64,000 bases of DNA, taken from NCBI RefSeq assembly GCF_018131015.1, contig NZ_JAFCJJ010000019.1, forward strand, positions 62,001 through 126,000, given 5' to 3'. The translations under genes and the position numbers were made by a program. Below are positions 15,424 through 24,394 of the stretch, piece after piece. Below the pieces are notes generated by a model. That model was not told where the DNA came from, searched no databases, and worked only from the letters and a program-made list of their open reading frames with translations. Each line of letters begins with the position of its first letter. Position 1 is the first letter of the stretch. Origin of the DNA: Bradyrhizobium diazoefficiens. Its GTDB lineage: Bacteria; Pseudomonadota; Alphaproteobacteria; Rhizobiales; Xanthobacteraceae.

Positions 15424-17768
15424 GCCTTGCCCTTCTGGCCCTTGCCCTTTCCCTTGGTCTTTCCTTTCCCCCTCTTGCCCGGCTTCTGCTTCGCGGGCTT
15501 GCGTTTTCTCTCCGGACTGCGCCCGGGCTGCGCCTTGAACGAGCGGCGGCGTTGTGGACCGGATCGCCTGCGCTCGCGCGGCGCGGTGTCGCTTTCCGAC
15601 GACAAAAGCTCGAAGCGCAGCGCGCCGGCGATGGGGGCGGCTTCGATCAGGCGGACGTCGACGACGTCGCCGAGCTGATGCATGGTGCCGCTGCGCGTGC
15701 CGACGAGTGCGTGCCGGCTCTCGTCATAGTTGAAATATTCCGTGCCGAGGGAGCGGATCGGGATCAGCCCGTCGGCGCCGGTCTCGGAGAGCTTGACGAA
15801 CAGGCCGGCGCGGGTGACGCCGGAGACGCGGCCCTGGAAGCTCGCGCCGATGCGGTCGGCAAGGTGATGGGCGATCAGCCGGTCCACGGTCTCGCGCTCG
15901 GCCTTCATCGCGCGCCGCTCGGTCAGCGAAATATGGGCGGCGACCTCGCCGAGACTTTCCGGCGTCTCGCTGTCGGGGAGCGCGCCTTCGCCGAGGCCGA
16001 GCGCGCGCACCAGCGCACGATGCACGACGAGGTCGGCATAGCGGCGGATCGGCGAGGTGAAATGGGCGTAGCGGCGCAAATTCAGGCCAAAATGCCCGTA
16101 ATTCTCGGAAGAGTATTCGGCCTGCGCCTGGGCGCGCAGCACCACCTCGCTCACCAGCGGATAGTAGTCATGGCCTTCGAGCTGGGCCAGCACGCGGTTG
16201 AACAGAGTGGGACGCAGCGCGCCGGCCTTGGTGAAGGGGACGTCGAGCGTCTCCAGGAATTCGGAGAGCGCATGGACCTTTTCCAGCGTCGGCTCGTCGT
16301 GCACGCGGTAGATCAGCGGCAGCGACTTCTTCTCCAGCATCTCGGCCGCGGCCACGTTGGCGAGGATCATGAACTCCTCGATCAGCTTGTGCGCATCCAA
16401 CCTGTCGGGCACGACCACGCGATCGACGGTGCCGTCGCTCTTGAGCAGGATCTTGCGCTCGGGCAGGTCGAGATTGAGCGGATCACGCTCGTCGCGCGCG
16501 CGCTTGACGCAGGCATAGGCGGCGTAGAGCGGCCTCAGGATCGGATCGAGCAGGGGGCCGCTGGTGTCGTCGGGCCTTCCGTCGATCGCGGCCTGCGCCT
16601 GCGCGTAATGCAGTTTTGCCGCCGAGCGCATCAGGATGCGGTGGAACGTGTGCGAGCGCTTGCGGCCGTCGGGGCCGATCACAATCCGCACCGCCAGCGC
16701 GCCGCGCGGCTCGCCCGGCACCAGCGAGCAGAGATTGTTGGAGATGCGCTCGGGCAGCATCGGCACGACGCGGTCGGGGAAATAGACCGAGTTGCCGCGG
16801 TCGAGCGCGTCGCGGTCGAGCGCGGTGCCCGGCCGGACGTAAAAGCTCACATCGGCAATGGCGACGTTGACGATGAAGCCGCCTCTGTTGTTGGGATCGT
16901 CGTCTGCTTGCGCATGCACCGCGTCGTCGTGATCCTTGGCGTCGGGCGGATCGATGGTGACGAGCGGCACGTCGCGCCAGTCCTCGCGGCCCTTCAAATT
17001 CGCGGGCTCCGCGGCTTCGGCTTCGCGCTCTGCCGCCGGGCGGAACTGCAGCGGGATGTCGTGGGCGTAGATCGCGATCAGGCTGATCGCCTTCTCGGAC
17101 TTGACCGAGCCGAGCTTCTCCTTGACCCGGCCTGAGGCCAGCCCAAAGCTGCGCGTACGGACGATGTCGACGCTGACGAGATCGCCGTCCTGCGCCCCGT
17201 GCGTGTCGGCCGCAGCGATGTTCAGCTCGCGATCGGCAGACTTCTTTTCGACCGGGATCAGCCGCCCGCCGCCTTCGGGCAGGCTCCGGAACACGCCGAG
17301 GATACGGCTCTTCGCCTTGTCGAACACCTTGATGACGCGACCGCGATAAGCTGGTCCCTCAGCCTCGTTGGTCGGCTCGACGCGCAGCAGCGCGCGGTCG
17401 CCGACGCCGGCGGCGGTGCCGGGTTTGGGCCGGCGCGGCATCTCGATGATGATCCTGGGCGGTTCGCCGCTCTCGACCTCATCCCATTCGCTGGGGGAGG
17501 CGATCAGCTCGCCATCGCGGTCACGGCCGGTGATGTCGGCGACCAGTGTCGGCGGCAGCGTGTCCGGCTCGGACACCTTGTGGCGTTTTTTCTTGATGAG
17601 GCCGTCGTCGGCGAGCTCGCGCAGCATGCGCTTGAGCTCGACGCGGTCGGCGTTCTTCAGGCCGAACTCGCGCGCGATTTCGCGGGTGCCGGCCTTTCCG
17701 TGATTTGCCTTGATGAAGGCGACGATGGCGCTCCTGTCGGGAAAGCCATGGTCATGCTTGCGTTTCAC
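15417..17768 (-). CDS. rnr: Ribonuclease R
   Basis: 783 residues from a GTG at 17766-17768 with AGAGG five bases upstream. In order: an N-terminal winged helix (residues 1-70), cold-shock domains with PRRPKPGTAAGVGDRALLRV, the RNB nuclease domain with TIDPPDAKDHDDAVHA (metal-binding Asp cluster), a C-terminal S1 domain (FQGRVSGVTRAGLFVKLS) and a Lys/Gly-rich tail (KRGKGKTKGKGKG). It is a processive 3'-5' exonuclease for structured RNA that also works with SmpB/tmRNA; smpB is in this window at 52235. It starts 13 bases after topA. Confidence 0.96.
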   Translation of the reverse strand: MKRKHDHGFPDRSAIVAFIKANHGKAGTREIAREFGLKNADRVELKRMLRELADDGLIKKKRHKVSEPDTLPPTLVADITGRDRDGELIASPSEWDEVESGEPPRIIIEMPRRPKPGTAAGVGDRALLRVEPTNEAEGPAYRGRVIKVFDKAKSRILGVFRSLPEGGGRLIPVEKKSADRELNIAAADTHGAQDGDLVSVDIVRTRSFGLASGRVKEKLGSVKSEKAISLIAIYAHDIPLQFRPAAEREAEAAEPANLKGREDWRDVPLVTIDPPDAKDHDDAVHAQADDDPNNRGGFIVNVAIADVSFYVRPGTALDRDALDRGNSVYFPDRVVPMLPERISNNLCSLVPGEPRGALAVRIVIGPDGRKRSHTFHRILMRSAAKLHYAQAQAAIDGRPDDTSGPLLDPILRPLYAAYACVKRARDERDPLNLDLPERKILLKSDGTVDRVVVPDRLDAHKLIEEFMILANVAAAEMLEKKSLPLIYRVHDEPTLEKVHALSEFLETLDVPFTKAGALRPTLFNRVLAQLEGHDYYPLVSEVVLRAQAQAEYSSENYGHFGLNLRRYAHFTSPIRRYADLVVHRALVRALGLGEGALPDSETPESLGEVAAHISLTERRAMKAERETVDRLIAHHLADRIGASFQGRVSGVTRAGLFVKLSETGADGLIPIRSLGTEYFNYDESRHALVGTRSGTMHQLGDVVDVRLIEAAPIAGALRFELLSSESDTAPRERRRSGPQRRRSFKAQPGRSPERKRKPAKQKPGKRGKGKTKGKGKGQKGKAW

Positions 17769-17781
17769 TTAACCTCTAATT

Positions 17782-20523
17782 CTAAGTCTTGCCGGCACTC
17801 TTCTTGGCCGGAGCCTTGGCAGCGGAGGCCTTGGTCGGCGACGTCTTGGCGGTCGACGACACGGCTGCACGCGCCTTGCTGGTTGATTCTGTTTTGGACT
17901 TGGCCGCTTTCTTCGCGGCCGGCTTCTTCTTCGGCGCGGCGTCGTCGCCCTCCGCAGCCTTCTCTGTAGTCTTCTTGGCCTTGGCAGGCTTTGCCGCCTT
18001 CTTCGCCTTCTTGCCGCCGCCCTTGGCCGCACGCTCGTCGATCAGCGCGATCGCCTGTGCCAGCGTGATCGCATCCTTCTCGAACTCGGCGGGGATCGTG
18101 GCGTTGACGCCGCCGGCTGTGACGTAGGGGCCATAGCGGCCGCTTTTCACGGTGACGGTGCCGAGCGAGGGGTGATCGCCGATGGCCTTGCCGGGATCGG
18201 CGCCGAAGCGGCGGCTCGGGCCCTTGGCGGCCTTTTCCGCAATCAGCGTCACGGCGCGGTTGAGGCCGATGTCGAACACCTCGTCGCCGACCTCCAGGCT
18301 CGCATAGGTCTTCTCGTGCTTCACGAACGGTCCGAAGCGGCCGAGGCCGGCGGTGATCGGCTGGCCGGTTTCCGGATGTTTTCCAATTTCGCGCGGCAGC
18401 GACAGCAGTCTTAGCGCGAGCTCGAGATCGACGTCGCTGGGCGCGGTGCCCTTCGGAATGCCGGCGCGCTTGGGCTTCTCGCCCTCGGCATAATCCTTCT
18501 GCTCGCCGAGCTGGATGTAGGGCCCGAAACGGCCGGCCTTGACGGCAACGTCGAAGCCGGTGTCGGGGTCCTGGCCGAGCGAACGGTCGGCCGAGGCCTC
18601 GCCGTCGGCGGCGAGCTGGCGGGTGTAACGGCACTCCGGATAGTTCGAGCAGCCGACGAAGGCGCCGAACTTGCCGGCCTTGAGGTTGAGCTTGCCGTTG
18701 CCGCAGCTCGGGCACTGCCGGACGTCGCCGCCATCGGCGCGCGGCGGGTAGATGTGCGGCCCGAGCATCTCGTCGAGCACGTCGAGCACCTGCGCCACGC
18801 GCAGGTCCTTGATGTCGTCGACCGCGCCGATGAAGTCGCGCCAGAAATCCTTCAGCACCTGCTGCCAGGAAATCTCGTTGTTGGAGATGCGGTCGAGCTG
18901 CTCTTCGAGCCCGGCGGTGAAATCATACTCGACATAGCGGCTGAAGAAGCTTTCGAGGAACGCGATCACGACGCGGCCCTTGTCCTCGCCGTGCAGGCGC
19001 TTCTTCTCCAGCTTGACGTAGCCGCGGTCCTTCAAAACTTGCAGGATCGAGGCGTAGGTCGAGGGCCGGCCGATGCCGAGCTCTTCCATGCGCTTGACCA
19101 GCGAGGCCTCCGAGAAGCGCGGCGGCGGCTCGGTGAAATGCTGGGTGACGGCAAGCGACTGGCGCTTGAGCGCTTCGCCGCTGCTCATGCCGGGCAGGCG
19201 GCGGGAATCCTCGTCCTCCTCGTCGTCGCGGCCTTCCTGGTAGAGCGCCAGAAAGCCGTCGAACTTGACGACCTGGCCGGTGGCGCGCAGCTCCAGCGTG
19301 CGGGCACCTGCCTTCGCGGTGATGTCGACGGTGGTGCGCTCGAGCTCGGCCGCCTCCATCTGGCTCGCAATGGTGCGCTTCCAGATCAGCTCGTAGAGCC
19401 TCGCCTGATCGGCATCGAGCTTGCGGCTCATGCTGGCGGGACGGCGGGAGAGATCGGTCGGGCGGATGGCTTCGTGGGCTTCCTGGGCGTTCTTGGCCTT
19501 GGCCTGGTACTGGCGGGGCGCATCCGGCACGTAGGCCTTGCCGTAATCCTCGCCGATCACCTTGCGCGCCTGGGTGATCGCGGACGGATCGATCTGCACG
19601 CCGTCGGTACGCATATAAGTAATGAGTCCGGTGGTCTCGCCGCCGATGTCGATGCCTTCATAAAGGCGCTGGGCGATGCGCATGGTGTGGGCCGGCGCAA
19701 AACCGTATTTGCGGCTGGCCTCCTGCTGCAGCGTCGAGGTGGTGAAGGGCGCCTGCGGATTGCGGCGGGCGGGCTTGGCGTCGACCGCGGTGACCGCGTA
19801 GGTCGCAAGCTCCAGCGCCTTCTTGAAATCTTCGGCTTCGGCGCCGCTGCCGATGTCGAGGCGCTGGATCTTCTTGCCGTCGGCGCCGACGAGGCGGGCC
19901 TCGAACGCATCGCCGCGCGGGGTGAGCAGGGTCGCGACCAGCGACCAGTATTCGCGGGCAACGAACTTCTCGATCTCGAGCTCGCGGTCGCAGACGAGGC
20001 GCAGCGCCACCGACTGGACGCGGCCGGCCGAGCGGGCGCCCGGCAGCTTGCGCCACAGCACGGGAGAGAGGGTGAAACCGACCAGATAGTCGAGTGCGCG
20101 GCGGGCCATATAGGCATCGACCAGCGCGCCGTCGATCTGGCGCGGATGCTTCATCGCCTCCGAAACCGCCTGCTTGGTGATGGCATTGAACACCACGCGC
20201 TCGATCTTCTGATCTTTCAGCGCGCGCTTCTCCTTGAGGACCTCCAGCACGTGCCAGGAGATGGCCTCGCCCTCGCGATCGGGGTCGGTTGCGAGAATCA
20301 GGCGATCGGCGCCCTTGAGCGAGCGGGCAATGTCGTTGAGCCGGCCGGCCGCCTTGGGGTCGACCTCCCAGATCATCTTGAAATTGCTGTCGGGATCGAC
20401 GGAACCGTTCTTCGCCGGCAAGTCGCGGACATGGCCAAACGAGGCCAGAACCTCGTAGGACGAGCCCAGATATTTGTTGATCGTCTTGGCTTTCGCCGGC
20501 GACTCCACAATGACGATATTCAT
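17782..20523 (-). CDS. topA: DNA topoisomerase I
   Basis: 913 residues from the ATG at 20521-20523, where the conserved N-terminus MNIVIVESPAKAKTINKYLG begins; the open frame continues upstream without homology. The Toprim domain has VESPAKA and DPDREGEAISWH. TYMRTDG contains the DNA-linking Tyr. One four-Cys zinc ribbon (CPSCGNGKLN ... CSNYPEC) is followed by C-terminal repeat modules (KAGRFGPYIQLG, LGRFGPFVKHE, KSGRYGPYVTAG) and a long Ala/Lys tail. It relaxes negative supercoils. In related genomes dprA lies directly upstream; here about 3.8 kb of accessory genes intervene. Confidence 0.97.
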   Translation of the reverse strand: MNIVIVESPAKAKTINKYLGSSYEVLASFGHVRDLPAKNGSVDPDSNFKMIWEVDPKAAGRLNDIARSLKGADRLILATDPDREGEAISWHVLEVLKEKRALKDQKIERVVFNAITKQAVSEAMKHPRQIDGALVDAYMARRALDYLVGFTLSPVLWRKLPGARSAGRVQSVALRLVCDRELEIEKFVAREYWSLVATLLTPRGDAFEARLVGADGKKIQRLDIGSGAEAEDFKKALELATYAVTAVDAKPARRNPQAPFTTSTLQQEASRKYGFAPAHTMRIAQRLYEGIDIGGETTGLITYMRTDGVQIDPSAITQARKVIGEDYGKAYVPDAPRQYQAKAKNAQEAHEAIRPTDLSRRPASMSRKLDADQARLYELIWKRTIASQMEAAELERTTVDITAKAGARTLELRATGQVVKFDGFLALYQEGRDDEEDEDSRRLPGMSSGEALKRQSLAVTQHFTEPPPRFSEASLVKRMEELGIGRPSTYASILQVLKDRGYVKLEKKRLHGEDKGRVVIAFLESFFSRYVEYDFTAGLEEQLDRISNNEISWQQVLKDFWRDFIGAVDDIKDLRVAQVLDVLDEMLGPHIYPPRADGGDVRQCPSCGNGKLNLKAGKFGAFVGCSNYPECRYTRQLAADGEASADRSLGQDPDTGFDVAVKAGRFGPYIQLGEQKDYAEGEKPKRAGIPKGTAPSDVDLELALRLLSLPREIGKHPETGQPITAGLGRFGPFVKHEKTYASLEVGDEVFDIGLNRAVTLIAEKAAKGPSRRFGADPGKAIGDHPSLGTVTVKSGRYGPYVTAGGVNATIPAEFEKDAITLAQAIALIDERAAKGGGKKAKKAAKPAKAKKTTEKAAEGDDAAPKKKPAAKKAAKSKTESTSKARAAVSSTAKTSPTKASAAKAPAKKSAGKT

Positions 20524-20728
20524 GTAGTTCCAGTGACTTACGGGAAAATAAGGGGCCGATTTCGAAAGGACTCGGGTCGGCCGTTTCGACCCGAACATGG
20601 GTGGTGAGGCCCCCTCTGTCAAATCGAGCAGTGTTGAAAGACGCGCGAATGAGAAAAGTTTCATATCGAAAAAGTTGCAAATTACCACCTTGGAGTTGCG
20701 GTCATTGTGGGCGTAAGGTTGCCGCGGG

Positions 20729-20989
20729 ATGGATTCGAGTGGGGCTCTGGTGACCAAGCCAGCAAGAAAGCGTGCGGGCGCCGGACCAAGCGTGCGGGAG
20801 CGCTCGCGCAACGAGGAACCGGGGGAAGGCGGGGCCGACGAGGCGGTCGCCTTCATCGCCGAGCAGGTGTCCGCGCTGCGCAAACTCGCCGACCGCCACA
20901 AGCTCGATGTCCTGCATTACCTCCTGGGCATGACCAAGCTCGAGGCCGACGAGCACCTGCGGCTGCGGAGCCGGCGCAAGCTGTCGTGA
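20729..20989 (+). CDS. Small hypothetical protein
   Basis: 86 residues from an ATG at 20729, divergent from topA, with AAGG upstream. A basic, disordered N-terminus (KPARKRAGAGPSVRERS) is followed by a helical segment (VAFIAEQVSALRKLADRHKL) ending LEADEHLRLRSRRKLS. It has no recognised domain; the compact helical C-terminal half is plausible for a real protein. Either strand could be coding here, but the reverse frame has no ribosome site. Function unknown. Confidence 0.6.
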   Translation: MDSSGALVTKPARKRAGAGPSVRERSRNEEPGEGGADEAVAFIAEQVSALRKLADRHKLDVLHYLLGMTKLEADEHLRLRSRRKLS

Positions 20990-21082
20990 GGGCACTTCCA
21001 GCCGTTCCATCATCTCCGCGCAACGGCGAAGCCGTTGTCGCTGGAGGCGCGAGTGGCGCGATGCCCGCGCATCGCGCCGGGA

Positions 21083-21133
21083 GCCTCGAAGGATGAACGG
21101 CCAAGATGCAGCCGGGCCGGCGCCCTTCGAGGC
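21083..21133. repeat. Inverted repeat GCCTCGAAGG / CCTTCGAGGC
   Basis: Ten-base perfect arms at 21083-21092 and 21124-21133 flank a spacer containing GATGAACGGCC. It lies between two small plus-strand genes and can act as a terminator for the first one. It looks like one more short dispersed intergenic element, but no second copy occurs in the window. Confidence 0.5.
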
Positions 21134-21283
21134 CCGCCCTGCGTTGCAGGACGAGCGCCTCAATTCGACGGGCGTTGGCATGCGGTCGGCCCAGCGAACA
21201 TCCCGTTTCGGCGATCAAATCGCATGCCTGGAGCAATTGCGGACGTGGTAGACTTGCTTCCACGAAATTGGAGATTTGCGGAG

Positions 21284-21505
21284 ATGTCGATCAAGCCGCT
21301 TCCATTCGTCGGGACGGATCTGGGGCGCGCCCGCCAGATCCTGAAGTCTTGGGCATCCCTGCGGCGGCTGACAAGCGACGAGACCGAAATCGTCGTACGC
21401 ATGATTGCGCAGGGCCTCGCGGAGGGCAGGAAGCTCGGATTCGATCTGGCCTCTGCCGAAGGGCAGAGCAGGTCCCATGCCGACGAGCTGACGGACGCTC
21501 TCTAG
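21284..21505 (+). CDS. Small hypothetical protein, 73 residues
   Basis: ATG at 21284 with GGAG and GCGGAG just upstream; the frame is open much further, but the part before this start overlaps the repeat. The product starts MSIKPLPFVGTDLGRARQIL, is helical (SWASLRRLTSDETEIVVRMIAQGLAEG) and ends DELTDAL. No recognised family. It could be a small regulatory or DNA-associated protein, but nothing shows this directly. It lies 100 bases before the exported protein gene on the same strand. Confidence 0.55.
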   Translation: MSIKPLPFVGTDLGRARQILKSWASLRRLTSDETEIVVRMIAQGLAEGRKLGFDLASAEGQSRSHADELTDAL

Positions 21506-21604
21506 GTCAACTCAAGAGTCTCAACGCCGCATTCCGACAAGCCGGTCTAGGCCAGGCGCGCAGCTGCGCGCGTGGTGATGGCAAGCGAACCGTGGAGATA
21601 AAGA

Positions 21605-21952
21605 ATGGTCAGGATCACACAGATGCTGCTGCCGGCTCTGATCGTGCTTGCGGCGCCGGCGCTTGGACGCGACGACGGCCGTTACGCCGACTCGCCGCTC
21701 AAATCATGGTTCGAAAGCCTGCACAGCGAATTCGGACAGTGTTGCAGCAACACCGACGGGTTCGTCGTCGCCGGTCCGGATTGGGACACCGACGGCGGGA
21801 AGTATCGCGTTCGCATCGATGATGAGTGGGTGAATGTGCCTGACGGCGCCGTCATCAAGCAGCCCAACCGCGCCGGATGGACCATGGTGTGGAGGCATTA
21901 CATCGACGGTCATCCGATAGTGCAGTGTTTCATGCCGGGCAACATGAGCTGA
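21605..21952 (+). CDS. Exported hypothetical protein with Cys pair
   Basis: 115 residues. MVRITQMLLPALIVLAAPALGR is a signal peptide, so the mature protein of about 94 residues should be periplasmic. Conserved-looking features are WFESLHSEFGQCCSNTDG, RIDDEWVNVPDGAVI and HYIDGHPIVQCFMPG, giving three Cys in the mature part. Proteins of this type are common in rhizobia as hypotheticals. A GTGGAG ribosome site precedes the ATG. Function unknown; the odd Cys number allows one disulfide and one free or metal-binding Cys. Confidence 0.72.
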   Translation: MVRITQMLLPALIVLAAPALGRDDGRYADSPLKSWFESLHSEFGQCCSNTDGFVVAGPDWDTDGGKYRVRIDDEWVNVPDGAVIKQPNRAGWTMVWRHYIDGHPIVQCFMPGNMS

Positions 21953-22015
21953 ATCGCAGCGACCCCGGGCATCAGCTTCGCTATTGCGAAAGGGCACCTC
22001 GCAATGACGGCGTGG

Positions 22016-22570
22016 TTAGCCGTTGCGGCCTGCCAACATTGTCAATCGCTGGCCCAGATATTCAGCGGTGCAGAGATCACTCTGCGGCAAGGCGCCGTCG
22101 ACCAGGTGTGTCGCGAGCCCCAGCTGGCTGCCCAAGCGATTGCGGCCGCCCTTATCTTCACCGCCCGGAATATCGATCCCGCACCAGAGCATGCCGTGCT
22201 GTGCGGCCAGCACCGAAAAGTAGGTCAACGTGTGGAGCTGATCGCCGCCCGCGCAGGCGCCCGTCGTGAATCCGGCCGCGAACTTGTTGGCCCATCTCTG
22301 CTCGCTCCACCTGTCGCTTGAAGCGTCCGCAAAGGCTTTGAACTGGGCCGCCGGTCCACCCATGTAGGTCGGGCTGCCGAAGGCAACTGCATCGGCGCGG
22401 TCGACCGTCCCCAGCAAGCTCTCATTCTCGAAGCGGCCAGACACGATGTCATCGCCGCTGATCCGGCAAACCGCGATCTCCATCTTGCCGGCCGCGCCGC
22501 GCGCCACTGCATGCGCCAACTTTTCTGTCGTGCCGGAGATGGAGAAATAGACGATGGCGAGCAGGGGCAT
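22016..22570 (-). CDS. Flavodoxin-family / NAD(P)H-quinone reductase-like protein
   Basis: 184 residues. VYFSISGTTEKLAHAVARG is the FMN phosphate-binding loop, FGSPTYMGGPAAQFKAFAD the second flavin loop (as in WrbA), and FTTGACAGGDQ the third. It therefore binds FMN and probably reduces quinones or nitro compounds with NAD(P)H. It is slightly short for WrbA and lacks parts of its tetramer insert, so specificity is open. It is followed by intergenic sequence and convergent to the exported protein gene; the HxlR gene is 90 bases upstream on the same strand, so the two could form one unit. Confidence 0.82.
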   Translation of the reverse strand: MPLLAIVYFSISGTTEKLAHAVARGAAGKMEIAVCRISGDDIVSGRFENESLLGTVDRADAVAFGSPTYMGGPAAQFKAFADASSDRWSEQRWANKFAAGFTTGACAGGDQLHTLTYFSVLAAQHGMLWCGIDIPGGEDKGGRNRLGSQLGLATHLVDGALPQSDLCTAEYLGQRLTMLAGRNG

Positions 22571-22660
22571 GGTGTTGCCACTTCGGGACGCTCAGCGATC
22601 TTTGACGCCGTGCATAGTTTGCGCAAGTCCCTCCGTGACGGATCCTGTGGCCCTGCGGGG

Positions 22661-23131
22661 TCATCCAGCCGACCGCCGCCGCGGCACCGGCCGCGGCTTC
22701 AGCATGGTGTCGCCCTGGCCGAGCAGGCGCCCGTCCTCGGCGCGCAATTCGAGCTTCTTCACCGGGCGACCCTTGGCGCGATCGACCAGAATGGTCGCGA
22801 TCTCCTCAGGGCGGTCGTCGAACTCCTCGCTCCATTGCCGCAGCGCGACCAGCACCGGGAAGGTGCCACGGCCCTTCGGCGTCAGCACATACTCTTGATA
22901 GGCGCTGCCGTCCGAGGCGGGAGCGGTCGCCAGAATGCCGTGATCGACCAGCGCGCGCAGCCGCGCCGACAGGATGTTTTTGGCCATGCCGAGCTTGCCC
23001 TGGAATTCGCCGAAGCGGCGGACGCCGAACAGGGCCTCGCGGATGATCAGAAGCGACCACCAGTCGCCGATCTGCTCCAGCGACCGGGCGATCGGGCAGT
23101 CGTCGCCTTCGAAGCTCGTTCGTTTCACCAT
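22661..23131 (-). CDS. HxlR-family transcriptional regulator
   Basis: 156 residues with AAAGGA before the ATG at 23129-23131. CPIARSLEQIGDWWSLLIIREAL followed by RRFGEFQGKLGMAKNILSARL is the HxlR winged helix; Cys12 in DDCPIAR is the conserved Cys that is redox- or electrophile-sensitive in several members. The C-terminal 50 residues are a non-HTH tail ending PRPVPRRRSAG. It is divergent from an SDR gene with inverted repeats between them, so it probably controls the SDR gene and itself, perhaps in response to reactive aldehydes or quinones. Confidence 0.9.
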   Translation of the reverse strand: MVKRTSFEGDDCPIARSLEQIGDWWSLLIIREALFGVRRFGEFQGKLGMAKNILSARLRALVDHGILATAPASDGSAYQEYVLTPKGRGTFPVLVALRQWSEEFDDRPEEIATILVDRAKGRPVKKLELRAEDGRLLGQGDTMLKPRPVPRRRSAG

Positions 23132-23183
23132 GGTCCCGGTCCTTTCGCATTCGCCCGATTTCGTGGCCGGTCACGCGCTTGTG

Positions 23184-23240
23184 TGGTTGCATTATAAAAC
23201 CAGATGCCCTAGATGGCAACTCAGTTTCATTATGCAACCA
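23184..23240. promoter_or_regulatory. Paired inverted repeat between HxlR and SDR genes, candidate operator
   Basis: TGGTTGCATTATAAAAC at 23184-23200 and GTTTCATTATGCAACCA at 23224-23240 are inverted copies that differ at two positions; the arm centres lie about 40 bases (roughly four helical turns) apart. The first arm also has GGTT and AACC ends of its own. The right arm overlaps the area just before the SDR start. HxlR proteins bind such paired sites as dimers, so this is a strong candidate for the operator of this divergent pair. Confidence 0.65.
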
Positions 23241-23252
23241 CTGGAGGCGAGC

Positions 23253-24026
23253 ATGAGGCTGACAAACAAGACGGCACTGATCACCGGCGGCAACAGCGGC
23301 ATTGGACTGGCGACGGCAAGGCTGTTCGTGGACGAGGGCGCCAAGGTCATCATCACCGGGCGCAACAGGGAGACGCTGCAGGCCGCCGCAAGGGAGCTCG
23401 GCCCGAACGTGCTGGCGGCCGCGGCCGACGCCACCGACATCGCGGCGACGGAAGCTGCAATCAGGCAGGGCGCCGAAAAGTTCGGCAAGCTCGACATCGT
23501 GTTCGCCAATGCCGGCATCGCTGGCGGCACGCCGCTGGGGTCAGCCACGCTCGAGACATTCGAAAAGGTCATCAGCACTAACCTGACCGGCGTGTTTTTC
23601 ACCGTTCAGTCGGCGCTGCCCTATCTCAACGACAATGCCGCGATCGTCCTCAACGGCTCGGTGATCTCCGTGCTCGGCATTCCCGGCTACTCGGCCTATG
23701 GCGCCGCAAAAGCCGGCGTGCGGGCGATGGCGCGGATCATGGCGTCAGAACTGTCGCCGCGCGGCATTCGCGTGAACGTGGTCGCGCCCGGCGCGATCCG
23801 CACGCCGATCTGGGGCGCCGCAACCGCAACACCCGAAGCGGAGAAGGCGTTCGAAAAACGCATTGCGCTGTCGACGCCGCTCGGGCGCATTGGTGAAACA
23901 GATCACATTGCGAAGACGGTGCTGTTCCTCGCCTCCGACGATTCCGCCCACATCCAGGGCCAGGAAATCTTCGTGGACGGCGGCGCCGTTGCCTCTCCGA
24001 GCGGCGCGCCGATCTATCGCGGCTGA
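23253..24026 (+). CDS. SDR-family oxidoreductase (classical)
   Basis: 257 residues from the ATG at 23253, which follows CTGGAGGCGAGC; an ATG seven codons earlier lies inside the operator arm. TGGNSGIG binds the cofactor, NAG follows, Ser in NGSVIS, and YSAYGAAKAG holds YxxxK, so the active site is complete, unlike the SDR at 3068. The C-terminal FVDGG is conserved. It resembles glucose-1-dehydrogenase or 3-oxoacyl reductase-like enzymes. It is controlled most likely by the divergent HxlR protein. Confidence 0.9.
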   Translation: MRLTNKTALITGGNSGIGLATARLFVDEGAKVIITGRNRETLQAAARELGPNVLAAAADATDIAATEAAIRQGAEKFGKLDIVFANAGIAGGTPLGSATLETFEKVISTNLTGVFFTVQSALPYLNDNAAIVLNGSVISVLGIPGYSAYGAAKAGVRAMARIMASELSPRGIRVNVVAPGAIRTPIWGAATATPEAEKAFEKRIALSTPLGRIGETDHIAKTVLFLASDDSAHIQGQEIFVDGGAVASPSGAPIYRG

Positions 24027-24052
24027 TCAATCGCTGAGCAGGATCGAACCGG

Positions 24053-24077
24053 CCGGCGGTTGCGACCGCCGGTTTCT
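24053..24077 (+). terminator. Terminator of the SDR gene
   Basis: CCGGCGGT-TGCG-ACCGCCGG is a perfect eight-pair stem with a four-base loop, followed by TTTCT and an interrupted T-rich tail. It begins 27 bases after the SDR stop codon. Confidence 0.75.
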
Positions 24078-24192
24078 ACCTCTTGCGAGCTGTATTTTCT
24101 GAACGTTGCGTGATGGCGTTGAACCTTCGCGTGCGCTGCAAAGACATTTTTACGGGCAGGGGTCATGAGACCCGTTTTCAAGGGAGCCCGTG

Positions 24193-24375
24193 ATGCCAAA
24201 GGCAGCTCGCATTTTTTCTTCGATTTCAGCACCGCGTATTTTCACCGAAAAATCTGCTGTTCCGGCCAGGCGCTCGGACATGTCCGAGTTCATCGGGGTG
24301 GCTCTTTTCTCCGGCATCGGCCTGTTCGTCTCGCTCGTTGCCGTGATCCTCGGCATCCAGGGCGCCTGGTTCTAG
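24193..24375 (+). CDS. Small single-pass membrane protein
   Basis: 60 residues from an ATG at 24193 preceded by AAGGGAG. A basic N-terminus (MPKAARIFSSISAPRIF) is followed by one hydrophobic segment of about 26 residues that runs to the C-terminus (FSGIGLFVSLVAVILGIQGAWF). Small membrane proteins of this shape are frequent in Bradyrhizobium. Its end is 19 bases from the end of the convergent dprA gene. No function can be assigned. Confidence 0.6.
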   Translation: MPKAARIFSSISAPRIFTEKSAVPARRSDMSEFIGVALFSGIGLFVSLVAVILGIQGAWF

Positions 24376-24394
24376 CTTCGCGACCGGCCGCGGA

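Noticed and set aside
15399..17135. 578-residue plus-strand frame
   Set aside because: Antisense to rnr; no ribosome site and no recognisable domain.
18754..20607. 617-residue plus-strand frame
   Set aside because: Antisense to topA, whose product matches topoisomerase I throughout; the shadow is Leu/Gly/Arg-rich and has no motif.
21106..21822. 238-residue plus-strand frame across two small genes
   Set aside because: It covers 21284-21505 and most of 21605-21952 in another frame; the two smaller genes have better starts, and one has a clear signal peptide.
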